64,000 nucleotides of DNA, taken from positions 1,054,001 through 1,118,000 of the forward strand of contig JAJJXM010000003.1 of NCBI GenBank assembly GCA_024516155.1, in the 5' to 3' direction. Positions 41,601 through 54,400 of the stretch are shown here, in pieces (position 1 is the first letter of the stretch; every line of letters begins with the position of its first letter). Below the pieces are notes generated by a model that saw nothing but the letters and a program-made list of their open reading frames with translations, ran no database searches and was not told the DNA's origin. Both the position numbers and the translations under genes were made by a program. This stretch comes from Pyronema omphalodes (Eukaryota; Ascomycota; Pezizomycetes; Pezizales; Pyronemataceae).

Positions 41601-44600
41601 ACCGCCACGTCTTTCATGATACTGAAGAATCTAGTTACCGAATTCTGGGCTGTCTATGTTTCATTTGACAAGGACCCGGCGGTATTCATTTTCTTATTCA
41701 TCTACACGACCACATGCACTGCATTTCGTCAGTTCTTGCACTATAATACCCCGCGTAAGTTTTGCACTTTGTAGTTTCCACTACATAAAATGCCATGACC
41801 GATTGCGCTTTAGGACCAGTGCAAATTCTTAGCCGGCTTGACTATTTTAATGATGTTCATCTTTTTGGTTAATCTAAGATTTCTGTGCTAATCTTTCCTC
41901 AAAATACCACTAGACCATCAAACGATTGCGCGGTTGGCTTAGTAAAAACAGTCATCGGTTTCTGTTCAAGACAGCTTTTTTGACCACGGATTTATCTTCC
42001 GGAAAGGGGTGAGCCAAACTGCGTTCGGCAAAAGGCCAGGTATCATTTGAATGAGGCTCAGGATCTATTCAAGCCATAAAAAGCATTGATTTGTGTGGCA
42101 CATCGTGGCCTGATACACTTCTCCATGCATTTTTTTTCTATTTTATTTTATGCAAGGTTGAGGCAACTGTTTAAGACGCCTTAACGACTAGAGTTTGGAT
42201 ATTAAATTTGTTCATGGGTTTCCGGTGGCTGACTTCGGTAACCTCCGGTGTTTTTTGTTTTGAAGTTTTCACAACACTCAGAGAGCGGCCTTTGCTCAGC
42301 TGACATGAAAGGGTTTGCGGTAACTGCATTACCATTATCTACATGGCTCAAGTCGCGCTTCCTCCACGTTTCAGGAAAAATAAAACAAAAAATTGGCCTG
42401 GACAGTTGAAACATTGTATTTCTCTGGGTCGGTGTCGCGGGGGAACAACGGCTACGCTTTGACGAATGCACTCTCCTTTCCCAACAAACACGGGGGTATC
42501 ATGACATATTTTTGGACATGAGCACAGTATGTGCAAACGGGAGCACAATCGCAATTAAATGATGCATATACCATATGGGTATACCCGCGATCACAAAAGG
42601 GTCATAGCAGTCTTCAACCATGAATTTAACGTGGGTCGATGTCGGCAGCTAGGAAGCGAGTGGTCGGAACCAAACTGTCGGTATCTCGGTGTGATCCCAA
42701 GATTTTGGGACTCGGCCGAATGTGGCTGTCGCAAAACAAATGATTTGGGACCTTCTCGTCTTGTTTCCACCCGTGAACCGCTGCAGTGGGTCTCCTGACT
42801 GTAGGAGGAACATCCAAGTGCAACCTCTTGTCTTGTCGTTCCTTTTTACACATTCCAGCCCCTCCGGGGCTCACTCCGTCTTCGTCATACTTGTTATTTT
42901 TCATTCAAGCCCCCTATTTGCCCTTCTTGCAGTTTTAATGGGTATGAACGGTTTGTAATATGTCCACCTACTGGCGTTTCTAAACGCGGGCAAATGGCGG
43001 TTTTCTCACCGGTAAAGCTGATCGCTTTCGCTTCCGAAATTTGGATCCATATAGACGCGCGCACCATCATTTTAACGCATACATTTATAATCAATAGTGA
43101 TGACCAAGGTGCGGTGGAACCGACCGATACCAAACATAGGGACAGCGGGACTCCGTTCGGATGCAGTTTTTTTTCGCGTGCCGTTTATTCGGTTCAGGGG
43201 AGAGATTATGTCTCGGGTGTCTACCCGGCATACTCCACCCCCGGTGAGACGTTTGACAGGATCACCTTGGCCAGGGGAAATTAAGAAGAAGCCGGAAGAC
43301 TCGTAAAGGCATACCAGAATAATATTCTCCTTCCAAGTACAGTCGCTTGTACATACGAGTGTGGACCCGACAATTTGGGTAACAAAACTAGCACAGGTAC
43401 ATGTTTCAATGAAACTCCACGCCGATTTCGTCTCGGTATGATCGAGGTCTGTGCCCGATACATCGAAATCGCCGCCCGCAAAGTCTGTCCTCCCGTTAAA
43501 ACTAATTATAAAACTAGTTCACCGGGTGGTTCGCTAGTTGAATAGAACATTGTCTGTGACAAACTTTGCAAACCATGAAACACTTACTCGTGGGCACATG
43601 GCATATCACTCGGACTATCCGCGCTTGTGAGGCTAGATTCCGTCGTCGTTGCTTCGGATGTCAGGTCTTACGAAGGGAAAACTCAGGGATCATTCTCTAC
43701 TGACTCGATATGCCACATCTCTTGCAGTAATTGTGACCAGACGCTAAAAGGCATTTGATAAGACATCCGATGGCAAAAACGCACGAAGTTTCTGCTCGCG
43801 GCTTGTCTCCTACATACTGGGCGGAGAAGTCTATGTCAAATTTTAATTCCGATGTAACTCCGCATCTATTCGACTTCACACGTTTTGATGGAAAAAGATT
43901 CAGACTGGTGCTGATTACATGACATTAATCTCACTTTACCTTTAAAATACAATTGGATATAATAAGTGGTATCGCGGTAACATGAAACATTTATCGGGCC
44001 TTATGATTCATCTTTGCTGAAACTATCAATACAAATGAGACAGATGAAAGAGATGAGACCGTATCGATTAGCCTACGGAATTTTGGGTGGGGTTTGTATA
44101 ACATGAGCAGATTCAAAAGGTTCAAAACGCCACCCGTCAAAGTGTCTAGCATGGCTGTCTGTCAAGGCTTTCATCAGTTTGAGACCTTGGTCATGGTTTC
44201 GACCATGTGGTGAACGATTGGTCTCTCTATAGCATGATTCGGACAAAGGCTAAAGGGCGGGTTTTTTGATGCTTAACGCGGTAGCGCTAAGAAAATTGAA
44301 CTGTGTTTGGACTCTCGCCTGGACACAACGTGCAGCGTTGCGTAATTGGAAGAGGAGCTGGAGGTGACTTCCCGGTAGTTTTTTGTGTACATAGGTGAAC
44401 GCTCCGTGTTTTTTTTTGTTGCTGCGGGCTCCTAGCCGCGGTTGAAAAACGTCATAGAAACCGGATAAGTTCCCGGGTCTTTCCAAATGGCTTGGTGGTA
44501 CCGAGACACTGGCGACCGCGTTTTGGGTCAAACGTAGGACCGGACTGATGGTTTCAATTGCATCGTGGGTATGAACTTTTAAGATATCATTGCACACTTA

Positions 44601-47600
44601 GTGCTCAGTGGTGAGGCAACTAAATGGTTCGTCCGGGTGGTTGGGGAACTGGTACTCTTTCTCGTCTTTTCCATTTGCGGCCCTGCGTTGCGATGGTTCG
44701 AGGATCTTGAACTAGACCACGTGGAAAAGGAAAGATTTGTATTGTTAAAATCGTTGAGCAGTGGTATTTCATATGTATAAAAAGTGGTTATCAGCGGATG
44801 AGAAATGGTGAAGCTTAGATGTTGAATAAACGTGCTTGCTTTTACTACATCTATGGCTATGTCCCCTGTTATATGCTCGAGTGATGTATGTGAAGTATGG
44901 TGCACCATACATAATTACATTTTAATATCGAGGCTAGTTAATTAGAAAACAGGCCGATTTGTGTATGCACGGCTCACAGGAAGTATCGCACGCCATAGCT
45001 TTGGAGACCTTGGGATCATGACCTCTTCTCATAGCGCATTCAATGGTCTTGGCTTCTATAAACGTCCATTCCATTATATTGTCATTCTGTCTCTTTTACA
45101 TAAAGCTCTCGATACCGGCGTATTCCAATCTAATTCATTCAATACTGAGTAGTCTAGAATGCATGGGCCCTGACCTCCCCCTTCGGTGGTATCTGCCGCA
45201 CCAATAAGAAAAACGCACCGATACGTGCACTATAAACTCAGTGCACCTTGGAAACTGGAGCGATAGTTCTTCGGAATAAGACACCCCAGAGAAGTATAAA
45301 AATCCCTTCGGAAGGCTTCCGTGTTTTGGAGTCGGGTAACGTCGGCCACTACCTTAGTATGTCCGAGGATTATTATTAGACCGATAATGAAGCGAACTAT
45401 GGAGAGAATGCCGAGCAAAAATCTATAAAACGGCGTTCCGATGCACCAAATAATGTTTTGCGTTCTAGACAGGCCGCCGATGTGCGGCATCTCCACATGT
45501 TAACTCCGTCGCATTCGTATACAACAAACGTCAACAACCTTTGTGGAGTGTTCGTCGTTCGATGCCTGCATCTGAGTTTGCTAATGCAAGGCAACGCTAT
45601 GCACTCAAATCGAATCAATGATGTAACAAATTCTATGCATTTATCATCGGATAAATACGCCGTTTCGTCATGTGGCTGGCCTCTATTCTTCTTCTGTGCA
45701 AGTGATATTGCATGCAGACGTTGACATGATGTTCCACAAGGATTATAAGTAACCAATTCAACTGCATAGATACCGGATCATTACTGGCCAACCGTTACCC
45801 GCATCTGTTGATGGTTACAACGCTTCTCTGCTTGGCTTTAATTTGTTGCGTATTTCATGACGAATACTAACATTCATTTTTCCTATAGTTTGCGGAAAAT
45901 TTATAGAAATTATTCACAGTCATTCCGTCTACAATTATGTTTGATATATGACCTCACGTGTAGCTCCAGGAACTTTATTCCAACCTCTTAGCGTGGTTCC
46001 GTTACCGTGGGAATCCTTGTCTCATACCTTGGGTCTGAATCTAGTTTCATCGATTGCGACGTTCCTCGATTGCCATTGGTGGACTTGAGGATGAGTTTCA
46101 AGAGCGGGGTCGAGTTACGTATGACGGGGGACACCTATATGTGCCGCTCGCGGAGAAAATAATCCATGACATACCCTGTGCATCCGTCTTCTCAACTAAA
46201 CCGCAATTGATTCGAGGAAAGGATAGATGTGCAGATAGGCAGTAGAAATTTCGGAAAAAGAAGAGGTTCCTGGAATACAAAAAATACACTATAATGAATA
46301 AGCGGGGATGGCGGTGTGGGCATGATGGTGAAGAACGCCGTAGCAAACGAGAAGAAACTTACAATCATAACTTATCACTCGAAGTTATATCAATCCCTGT
46401 CATAGTCCCTGTCATGGTGGCAAAAAAGCCTAGACGTCGCGACCTAGTACAGGCACATTTAAGGTGTCCCCCACCATAGAAAAAAACGGTAAGTATGTAG
46501 TGTGAATGCAACAGTGGAACCGAGGTACAAGACGCGAATCTGTGGAGTGACAGATAGCTCATAATGTGTGCACTTATGATGATACCGAGGATTGTGAATG
46601 AGATGCGACGCCGTTGTTATTGGGCATAATCAACAAAGTAAAAAGACGCCTACATACGCTTTGACATGTGTCTAACTGCCTTAGACTGTGTTTTGCATGA
46701 TGCAAAGGCGTTTTTGCATCCCGGATGACTCGGGAGTCGAGACTTGAGCTTGATGCGGGCGGCAACTACTCTAGATGCCCACCGAATAGCATCATGGTAT
46801 CATAGTCTTTGACCCCGCGTCGGTTTTGTGCCTCCGGTGCTTGTCCCTATAGGTGTCTGGAGAAAGTCATGACGCTTGCAAAGGTCAAATACGGAACGAT
46901 CGGCAGCCACTACGAGCTCAGGTGCGGGGTGGCGTCACATATCGGTACCTATTGGCTGCTCCCACCCGGACATCTCAGGGCACAGGGCTAGAATATGTTG
47001 TCTAAAGAAAAGTTAAACACGTAATTGTTATGGCTTTACCAATTCCAATGACTGAATATGATGACTTCCACTCTCAATTGTAGAAAGACCGAGAACTGAC
47101 GACTCATGGTTTATCAAACCTTTCGTTAAAACTCTTTGACAGATGGAATATACCCCTGAAAGCGATGGAATTTACTCCTACCTGTTGAAATATTGTAGGC
47201 ATGATAAAATTTGGGGATCTAGCCTGCGACTGTAAATATGCCGAAAATATTGGTTGAAGATCATAATTCTGAGGGTCTTTTTCTGATCATGATATGTGAT
47301 TCGCAAGCTTTAGGCGAATGTAATGCTGATAACATTCAATTGAAAACCCATAATTCCTATTGACTGGCAGTTAATACTGAAAGCACAGAGTATCCGCATT
47401 CATATAGAATATTGCATTGATTCATTGGCCATGCGTAATAACCGTGAACTGTAACACTGCAACGGCAGATACTACATAGTCCGATATCAGAAGGTAGGCC
47501 AAGTGGCCTGACATGAAAAAGGCCCGCTCCCTCCTAGAACAGAATCGTTGGTCATACTTTTAGAAAGAGTGGGCCGGGGATGCCTTGTGAAAGTTGAGGT

Positions 47601-48325
47601 ATTGAGAGCTCTTGATAGAAAGGGACATGATGATAAAACCTTGTATCTGTTCGGGCTTTAACCAGACATTTCAGGCTGGGCTTTTCCCGAATTCCCGAGT
47701 GAATACTCCTTGGAACGTATCGTAAGCGACAGTCACAAAAGGCACAAAGAAAATGGCACAAGAAGGGGATGTAGAACTACAGTTAGAAGTTTTTATTAGA
47801 AGTTCATTGGCTGATAGAAATGGACATGCTTCTCCGTTCTGACCTTCCTGGCTGGCAGAGGAGTGGGCTTGTTTGCGTTGAGTCGTTTCATTATCTTTTG
47901 CTCAAATAGCCTGGTACGTCCAATTACCACGATACTCTATTTGGTGTAATGACACAGGCTTCTATTGGTTCTACCTTCTTTTGAGTGTATGTATGGGCCG
48001 TACCAGCATGTATACTAGCTAACGTTCTGACAGAGCTCCCATGGTCCTTCCAAGGCTGTGGTATGGACGGGACCACATGTGTGGATAGCTATGATCTGTG
48101 AGAAAAACTCTATCAAATGACAAGATATGATCCATGTTGAAGTTTTTGCCTGTCGAGCTGCGTTCTCGTTGTTGGTGGAGGTGGATGTACGCATAATATT
48201 AGCGCTTCTCACCTCCATCTTTTTCTCTCTCGCTCCAGTCCATTCCTCACGTCTAACCTCTCACCTTTCAATCATCCATACCCAGATGTAGCGGAGCTAG
48301 AAAAAAAACCGGAGAAAAAAAGTCA
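38638..48325. other. 9.7-kb gene-poor region
   Basis: I find no complete gene, RNA or clear transposon. A possible LTR-like segment starts at 39743. Coding-like but unassigned patches occur at 39149-39523, 40480-41072 and 41162-41760 on the plus strand. Base composition is not strongly AT-biased, which argues against heavy RIP. Other frames are short and overlap in both directions. Confidence 0.4.
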
Positions 48326-48389
48326 TGCGCCAAACCCGGATTGAACGGGTGACCTTCAGATTACCCCGGATGTGGATATGACCGAATGA

Positions 48390-48420
<31 letters not shown>

Positions 48421-48426
48421 TAGCGC
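48326..48426 (-). tRNA. tRNA-Phe (GAA) with intron
   Basis: On the minus strand GCGCTAA pairs with TTGGCGC as acceptor stem, with discriminator A. The D arm reads TAGCTCAGTTGGGAGAGC, and the anticodon stem CAGA/TCTG presents CTGAAG with anticodon GAA. An intron of about 30 nt follows base 37, the canonical position. The T arm ACCCGTTCAATCCGGGT is intact, and a T7 run directly downstream serves as terminator. All stems pair, so the gene appears functional although its surroundings are gene-poor. Confidence 0.95.
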
Positions 48427-51400
48427 TTCTTATGCAAGTTCATGTTGCTATACATATATAAGTTAATTATACATTTTTTATCACTCAGCATTTCTCACAT
48501 AGAAATCACCCCATTGTACACTTGATTGCTAGTTCATAGGATGCAACAAAATATTTGTAGCAAAACATTTAACGGATACACTTACATAGTTACATGCAAA
48601 ACCGCTATATGCAGATGTACCTAAACAACTATCATGATAGGTACCATCGTAGATCATTTGTTGTCACTAGGGTTTCTACGAGCAGGACGGAAGTTTCTGT
48701 TCCTCCAACTTAGAGTCGGTGCATGGAGATTATATGAGCTGTTATACCGAACTATATAAGTCTCGTAGTGTACTACCAACCTATCCCATGATCAATTATG
48801 CATTTGTAAGCTTATCAAATGGGTTTTTGGGGTCATAATCCTCGTATCAATACTCGATATCAGAAAAAAAAGAAAAAAAAAACAAAAAAAATAACGATAT
48901 ATGATTCCCGATAGAATTTCCATATTGCCTTTAGTACCATCATCAAGAACCGTGCCATAAGCATTTTAATCATGTATTATCACTTGTGTGAGTACCGAGT
49001 GATATGTCATGCAGAGAAGCCACAGGGAGATTCATTCAACATGCAGCAATGGTGAATCAACGATAACTTCGCTCCATTGGTCTACTATAATCAATCATAA
49101 ATTTATCTTTTCAAGATCTAGGGGCTGGTTTGACTCTCTAGCCAAAGTACGTGTTTTCTGAGACCAAGATTCACTGGCAATAACACCTTAGTGTCCCTGC
49201 TCCCTATGCGGATTTTGGATGTGAGGATTTTGACGAACAACCCCGTCATTTAGATTCAAAATCTCTATATTTTGATTTAACATTATGTACGCAGATGTTT
49301 AGGCTCTAACAATTCAATATCTAAGTTGACTTTTCTTAAGCTTCGAATCATCATGTATGCAGGTGTTCCTTGATTTCTTCTCTGCTGGTTGAATCCGTAT
49401 ACCTTCAACTCAATTTATAATTGTTTCTTCGCCGACCTACATAATATTTCATCCTAGGCTCATTCGCCGACCTCTAAGTTCAAATTTCGACTATCCTCGC
49501 ACAAAGCATGACAAAACCACACACGGTCCTCTACAAGGCGTTCGCAAGGTTTACCCGAACAATGATTTCTGGGTCATACGCCGGTCCCGCAACTTGGGTA
49601 ATGGGTGAAACGGGTTTGGAAGATGTTATATAACAAGGTGATATACTTCCGATACCTTGAATTAGTATATACGAGGCTCGGTATTGCTTCTATTTGCTTT
49701 TCTTCGCTAGTTACGGATAACGGAGCTCTTTGGGAAAGGATCCGTCGATTATCTCTATATCTATTCAGCATTACAAAACCCAGCACGGCTGGGCACGTGG
49801 TATTAGGTATATACAACTTTCAGCCTTAGGGTGGCGGCTATAATGTTTCATTCCAGAATTAAGGTAGGAAATAATATTTTGACTATAATATAGGCTGTCA
49901 ACAGTAAAAAGAACAAGCTTTAGATTGCCTCAGCTCGGGTAATAATTGCAGGAAATAATGACATAGCTTTCTCGGAAGTCTATGATATTGCACATCGGTA
50001 CATGCTCCTCGTACTATGATTCATCTGTGTTACCATCAATCAGTACCCAGAGCATGGGGGATATCTAGCTTACCCTGGACCTTGAATCTAGACCTTCTTA
50101 TCCTCCGGAGTCTCCACCGTGACTACTTCCCGCATGAACCCGTAGATCCAGCCTCCAGACACCCCCTCACTTCGTTCCCCGCCCGCAGATCGTAGAGTAT
50201 ATGCAGTAAGCATCATCTCCGGCATCGCCAACCTGGACCGGCCCCTTTGAGTTTGCGGGTTTTGGAGCAACATGAGTGGCAACAACTGCAATGAACCACT
50301 GATGAAGCGGGGCTGTTTCAGACAGTGATGAAACTCTTCGAAGGTGCCTGGATTTCTTCCCCTGATGGAGAGAGATGTGATTGAAATTTATTATGAATAG
50401 ATTTTAATTATCCGCTTCTCGGCAGACGGCTTGAGGTTACGTTTTACGGGATGGGAGACTTCTCACGGAGCTCTGAGGCCCTGTTATTGGTTTATTCACA
50501 AAATCTTAGGACCCATGTGGTAATCAAACCTGGCTTACAATGCATCGACTGTAACCTTTGGCTTTTGAATACCAGGAATATCTACAGTATCGTATTGTAA
50601 AAAAGGCTTATAGAAAACTCCTCCAGTTACGTGTACAATAATGTGTGAAGTGTCAATAACACCATGTCATAACCAGGTTCAATATTAAATCTCAAATGTC
50701 TAATCCCCATCGCCGGGCTGAACTAATGCCGCCGTCCAATTTACCAAAATCGTAAGATAGATTAATAAATCAAATTTGTATTCCGAGTTCCTTATCCGAA
50801 ACCCCTAATTCAATCGCACTGATCGTCGTTGTACTCGATAAATGCACATACGTACGACAGCCGCGGGATCTACGGGTACCTGGGCTTTGCATGATTGCAT
50901 CAAAGTGCAAATGATACTCAAACAGAATATACAAAGCGTATGCATCTTCCTTGTCAAGATTGTGTACTGAGTACATACCGGCGGCTCGCAAAGCCCGTGA
51001 CACGTCTTCTACAGCTTGTCCTCCTGTTGATTCCGTAAAGACTTTAACTTTAACTAACTCATGTCTCAAGGATAAATCTTGATCTCGTTTGGCACTTTTG
51101 CCCAGGATTATTGGTGCATGTCATATCATTTGAAGCCATAAATAAGCCTGCGGGAATCCACCAAACGGCGAGTCCAACCTTACCGCTATATAATCGTCCC
51201 GAGTCTCTGGTGTTCAGGGATTGAGAGCACTACCGATATCCTAATCCAATTCGCCGAAGTGTTCCTAGCCGAGTCTTGCTATCAATATCGAACAATATTA
51301 TCCACCTGCATTGGTGCTTATTTTCCACCACCTCGTAGTTCTATTTCCATAAGCATTTCCTTCGCTTTTAATTATATCTGACATCTCTCTCGGCTGCTTC

Positions 51401-54400
51401 CATGAAACCGTAGCTGCCCCCAGGAAAATATTTCGCGGACGTGTTCAAAACCTGTTATTTCTCTGTGTCATGTCAAACCCGTCCAATTTGTGAAGAAGAT
51501 GTAGGGGATTATAGCCCCACGTGGGGGTGCTGTAATCGTGGGGGCTCGGCGGTGGGGGTGGCTTTCTAAAAGTCCTGAAAGCCCTGAGAGATGCTTATTG
51601 CTAAATGTTCCCTACGGTGTGTTCAAACCCAGCAATTCGGACTTAGGCTATTTCGATTTAATCTAAATAGTAACAAACTCCTTAGATATATGAAATCTGC
51701 GGTTAAGTCGTAAAAATATCCGATGTATGAATATAGAGCAACCAAAACAAAGGCAGTGAATCTGATTCCCGAGAAAAATTTATGGTGCCAATGAAAGCGG
51801 TCTGACGTGTGCCTGGCAGTCAGAGGCTAGGGTTTTCCCCTACCCGAAGCCATATACCTCAAATTTCCTCGCAAATAGAAATGCGAAAATTTGGCCGTCG
51901 ACCATCCCGTCTCTTGCCTCGGATATGGTAAATTCGGCAGTTTTTGTCTCGGGTATTGCGGACGGGACTTCTTATGATGGCAGTTGCTATTCTGAAAGCA
52001 TGTCCCCTACGAGCTCCACGAGTTGGCAGCTTTCTATAACGTTCTTTAGTTGTCGACGTCATTCCTCAAATTCCGGGCCCTCGGCGCTTCAGAAACCCAT
52101 CCACTGCGGTATTGCCCTTGCTACACAAGGCCGGCTAGATCTTTTTCTTTCATCGGAGAAGATAAGTCGCCAAGGTACCGGTAATATGATACTCTACCGT
52201 GAAATGGGGTTAAGTGGACGCGCGGGGATTACGAGAGGAGTTCCCGAGGGGTTAGGGGGATGAAGTATAGTCGAGGTAATAGATAGAGCTATGTTGCGAG
52301 CACGCTTTCCCTAGATAAGGTGTTAATAAACGCTGGAGACGCCCGGAAAGACCGGCTCCAAAGGATGTGCGTTGACGTCCACGGTATATTCCCTTGGAAT
52401 TGCGCACCTGGTACCTGTAATAACTGATCGGCGTCGGTATATTTGAAAATTCTATCTTTACTCTACTGTGACGATTCCAAAGCTCCGCACCCTTCGCTTA
52501 GACTTGCTTTGTCCGATAGAGACGTTATATTAATCGTCGAAAGTTTTGGAAGGCTGGAGAGTCGATGGACGAATCATCCCCTGACTGCTTGTCACTCGTT
52601 GTATGGTGACCATATGTATGTATCTAACGGATTCCTTACGCAAGCTCCGCGGTAGACGTAAGCTGGTACCTGCGTACCGGGGTTAGTGTAACCCAAAAGT
52701 TAAGCACCGTGATCATACATACCATCACTCGTGCGCACATCACGTGGAGCCGTGCATTGGTGTTCATTGCTCGCTTATCCTTTACCTCTAGCTAGCACTG
52801 TCACATCGGAAAGCCGCAGTATCAATCTGGATCTCGATAACTTCACCACCGCAGACCGTTTCGACAAGTGGATAGAGAGGCTATCACTACCCAATTGCGA
52901 AAGTCCATGAAATGAAAAAAGCGAAAACCAACGCAGAGGGTACGGTCACACAATGTTTGTTTCCATCTCATCGGAGATAGCCTTGGCTGTAGCTTACGGA
53001 CATGGCCGTTCTGGTAAAGCTCTAGAGTCAAGATGTTATGCACACTAACGATGTTGCAGACCTCGCCTTGTTTGTTTCATGGATCCCGGCCCCACACAGG
53101 AAGTTGCAGCCCAATTCACCCATAAGCCATCATGCCTTCCCCGCATTTTTGAACTCTTTGAGCATGATGCGCTTTGTGAGAAAACTTTTGCTGCACCCTA
53201 GAGCATCCTAGTAGTCTGGGGTAGGCGATGACGACGTGGTGAATCTGATAATGCATCAACAGCACCCGTTGTATGTACCTCAGGCTAGAATGCTTCGCCG
53301 GGCGGTGTAGCGATGTGCTGTTATTTTGCTTCGTTGTTTCTGAGGTGCATTTGATCAAAAAAGCAATAAGGCATTCCACAGTAGTCCTTTAATCTTCGTA
53401 ATTCATTGGACTCATTGATTTTGTGGAGTGGAAATTTCGAAGTGATTTGTTTAATAAGGTTAGCACATGAAAGTCCAAAGGTAAAGTTTATCAAACCCAG
53501 TAAGTATATCTTCACAATTGTTTCCCCCCAAGGATGTCCCCGAGACCAATCATCTCATACATATGTCTGCCGAACAGGTCATTAGCCCGAATATGTCTCG
53601 AGCGGCGATCCTGTATCATTATCGATAGTGAGCTCGGCGATAGCTAGCCCTGGTAACGTTGTCTGCAGTGTAGCCAAGTTAAACAAATAGAGATAAATAA
53701 TAAACCGGCGAGGGGGTCACCAGTCCTCAAAAACGGTCAACCGATAAAGTGTGCCAAAGGCTGAACTTTGGTGAGGTGGAGGTGAAAGTTGAACTTCGTT
53801 AGAGGTTCAAGTGAGTAGTACTGGCGGCAATACGTATGCCAAGACATGAATGACGTGACCCGCAACTTTTCGCCGCATGAACAAGCGCGACGGAGGAATC
53901 CTCATAACGCGCTTGCGCTTATTTCCTAGGGTTCCGCCGGTTCTACGACAGAAAAGTGAACAAAACGATATGCACACGGTTAAAACATTACGACAATTCA
54001 AGTTGTGCTGTTTCAACAACCCTTGGCAAGATCTAGGCCATCCGGGAGGTAACATATATGCTGATTTACCTTTACCAGCATTTACACATGTGGGTGCTGT
54101 AAGTTGTACGGAGATGTAAATACTATTTTTAGGTGTATTTTCGTCAACTGTCCCGTGAGATCAGCAGAAAATTTCATACCACTCTCCGCTCTTTTGTCCC
54201 GAATCCTATGCCGGTATATGTAGCATGTTCGACCCACCAATTTGCGAACCGTAAGAGCAGCACAAAAGTTCCTGAGGAATTGGTGTAAATACTTAACTAA
54301 TGTACATCCGGTGTTACAGAACGTAAAAGTTTCTTTATATGCACGGTGAGCGTTCCGCAAATACTTTTTCGGGTCAGATTGTATTTTAATTCGTTTTCGT

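Noticed and set aside
49605..49829. VTDNGALWE string as a possible retroviral-type integrase motif
   Set aside because: No HHCC finger, second Asp context or Glu spacing can be found around it, and the reverse strand is open too.
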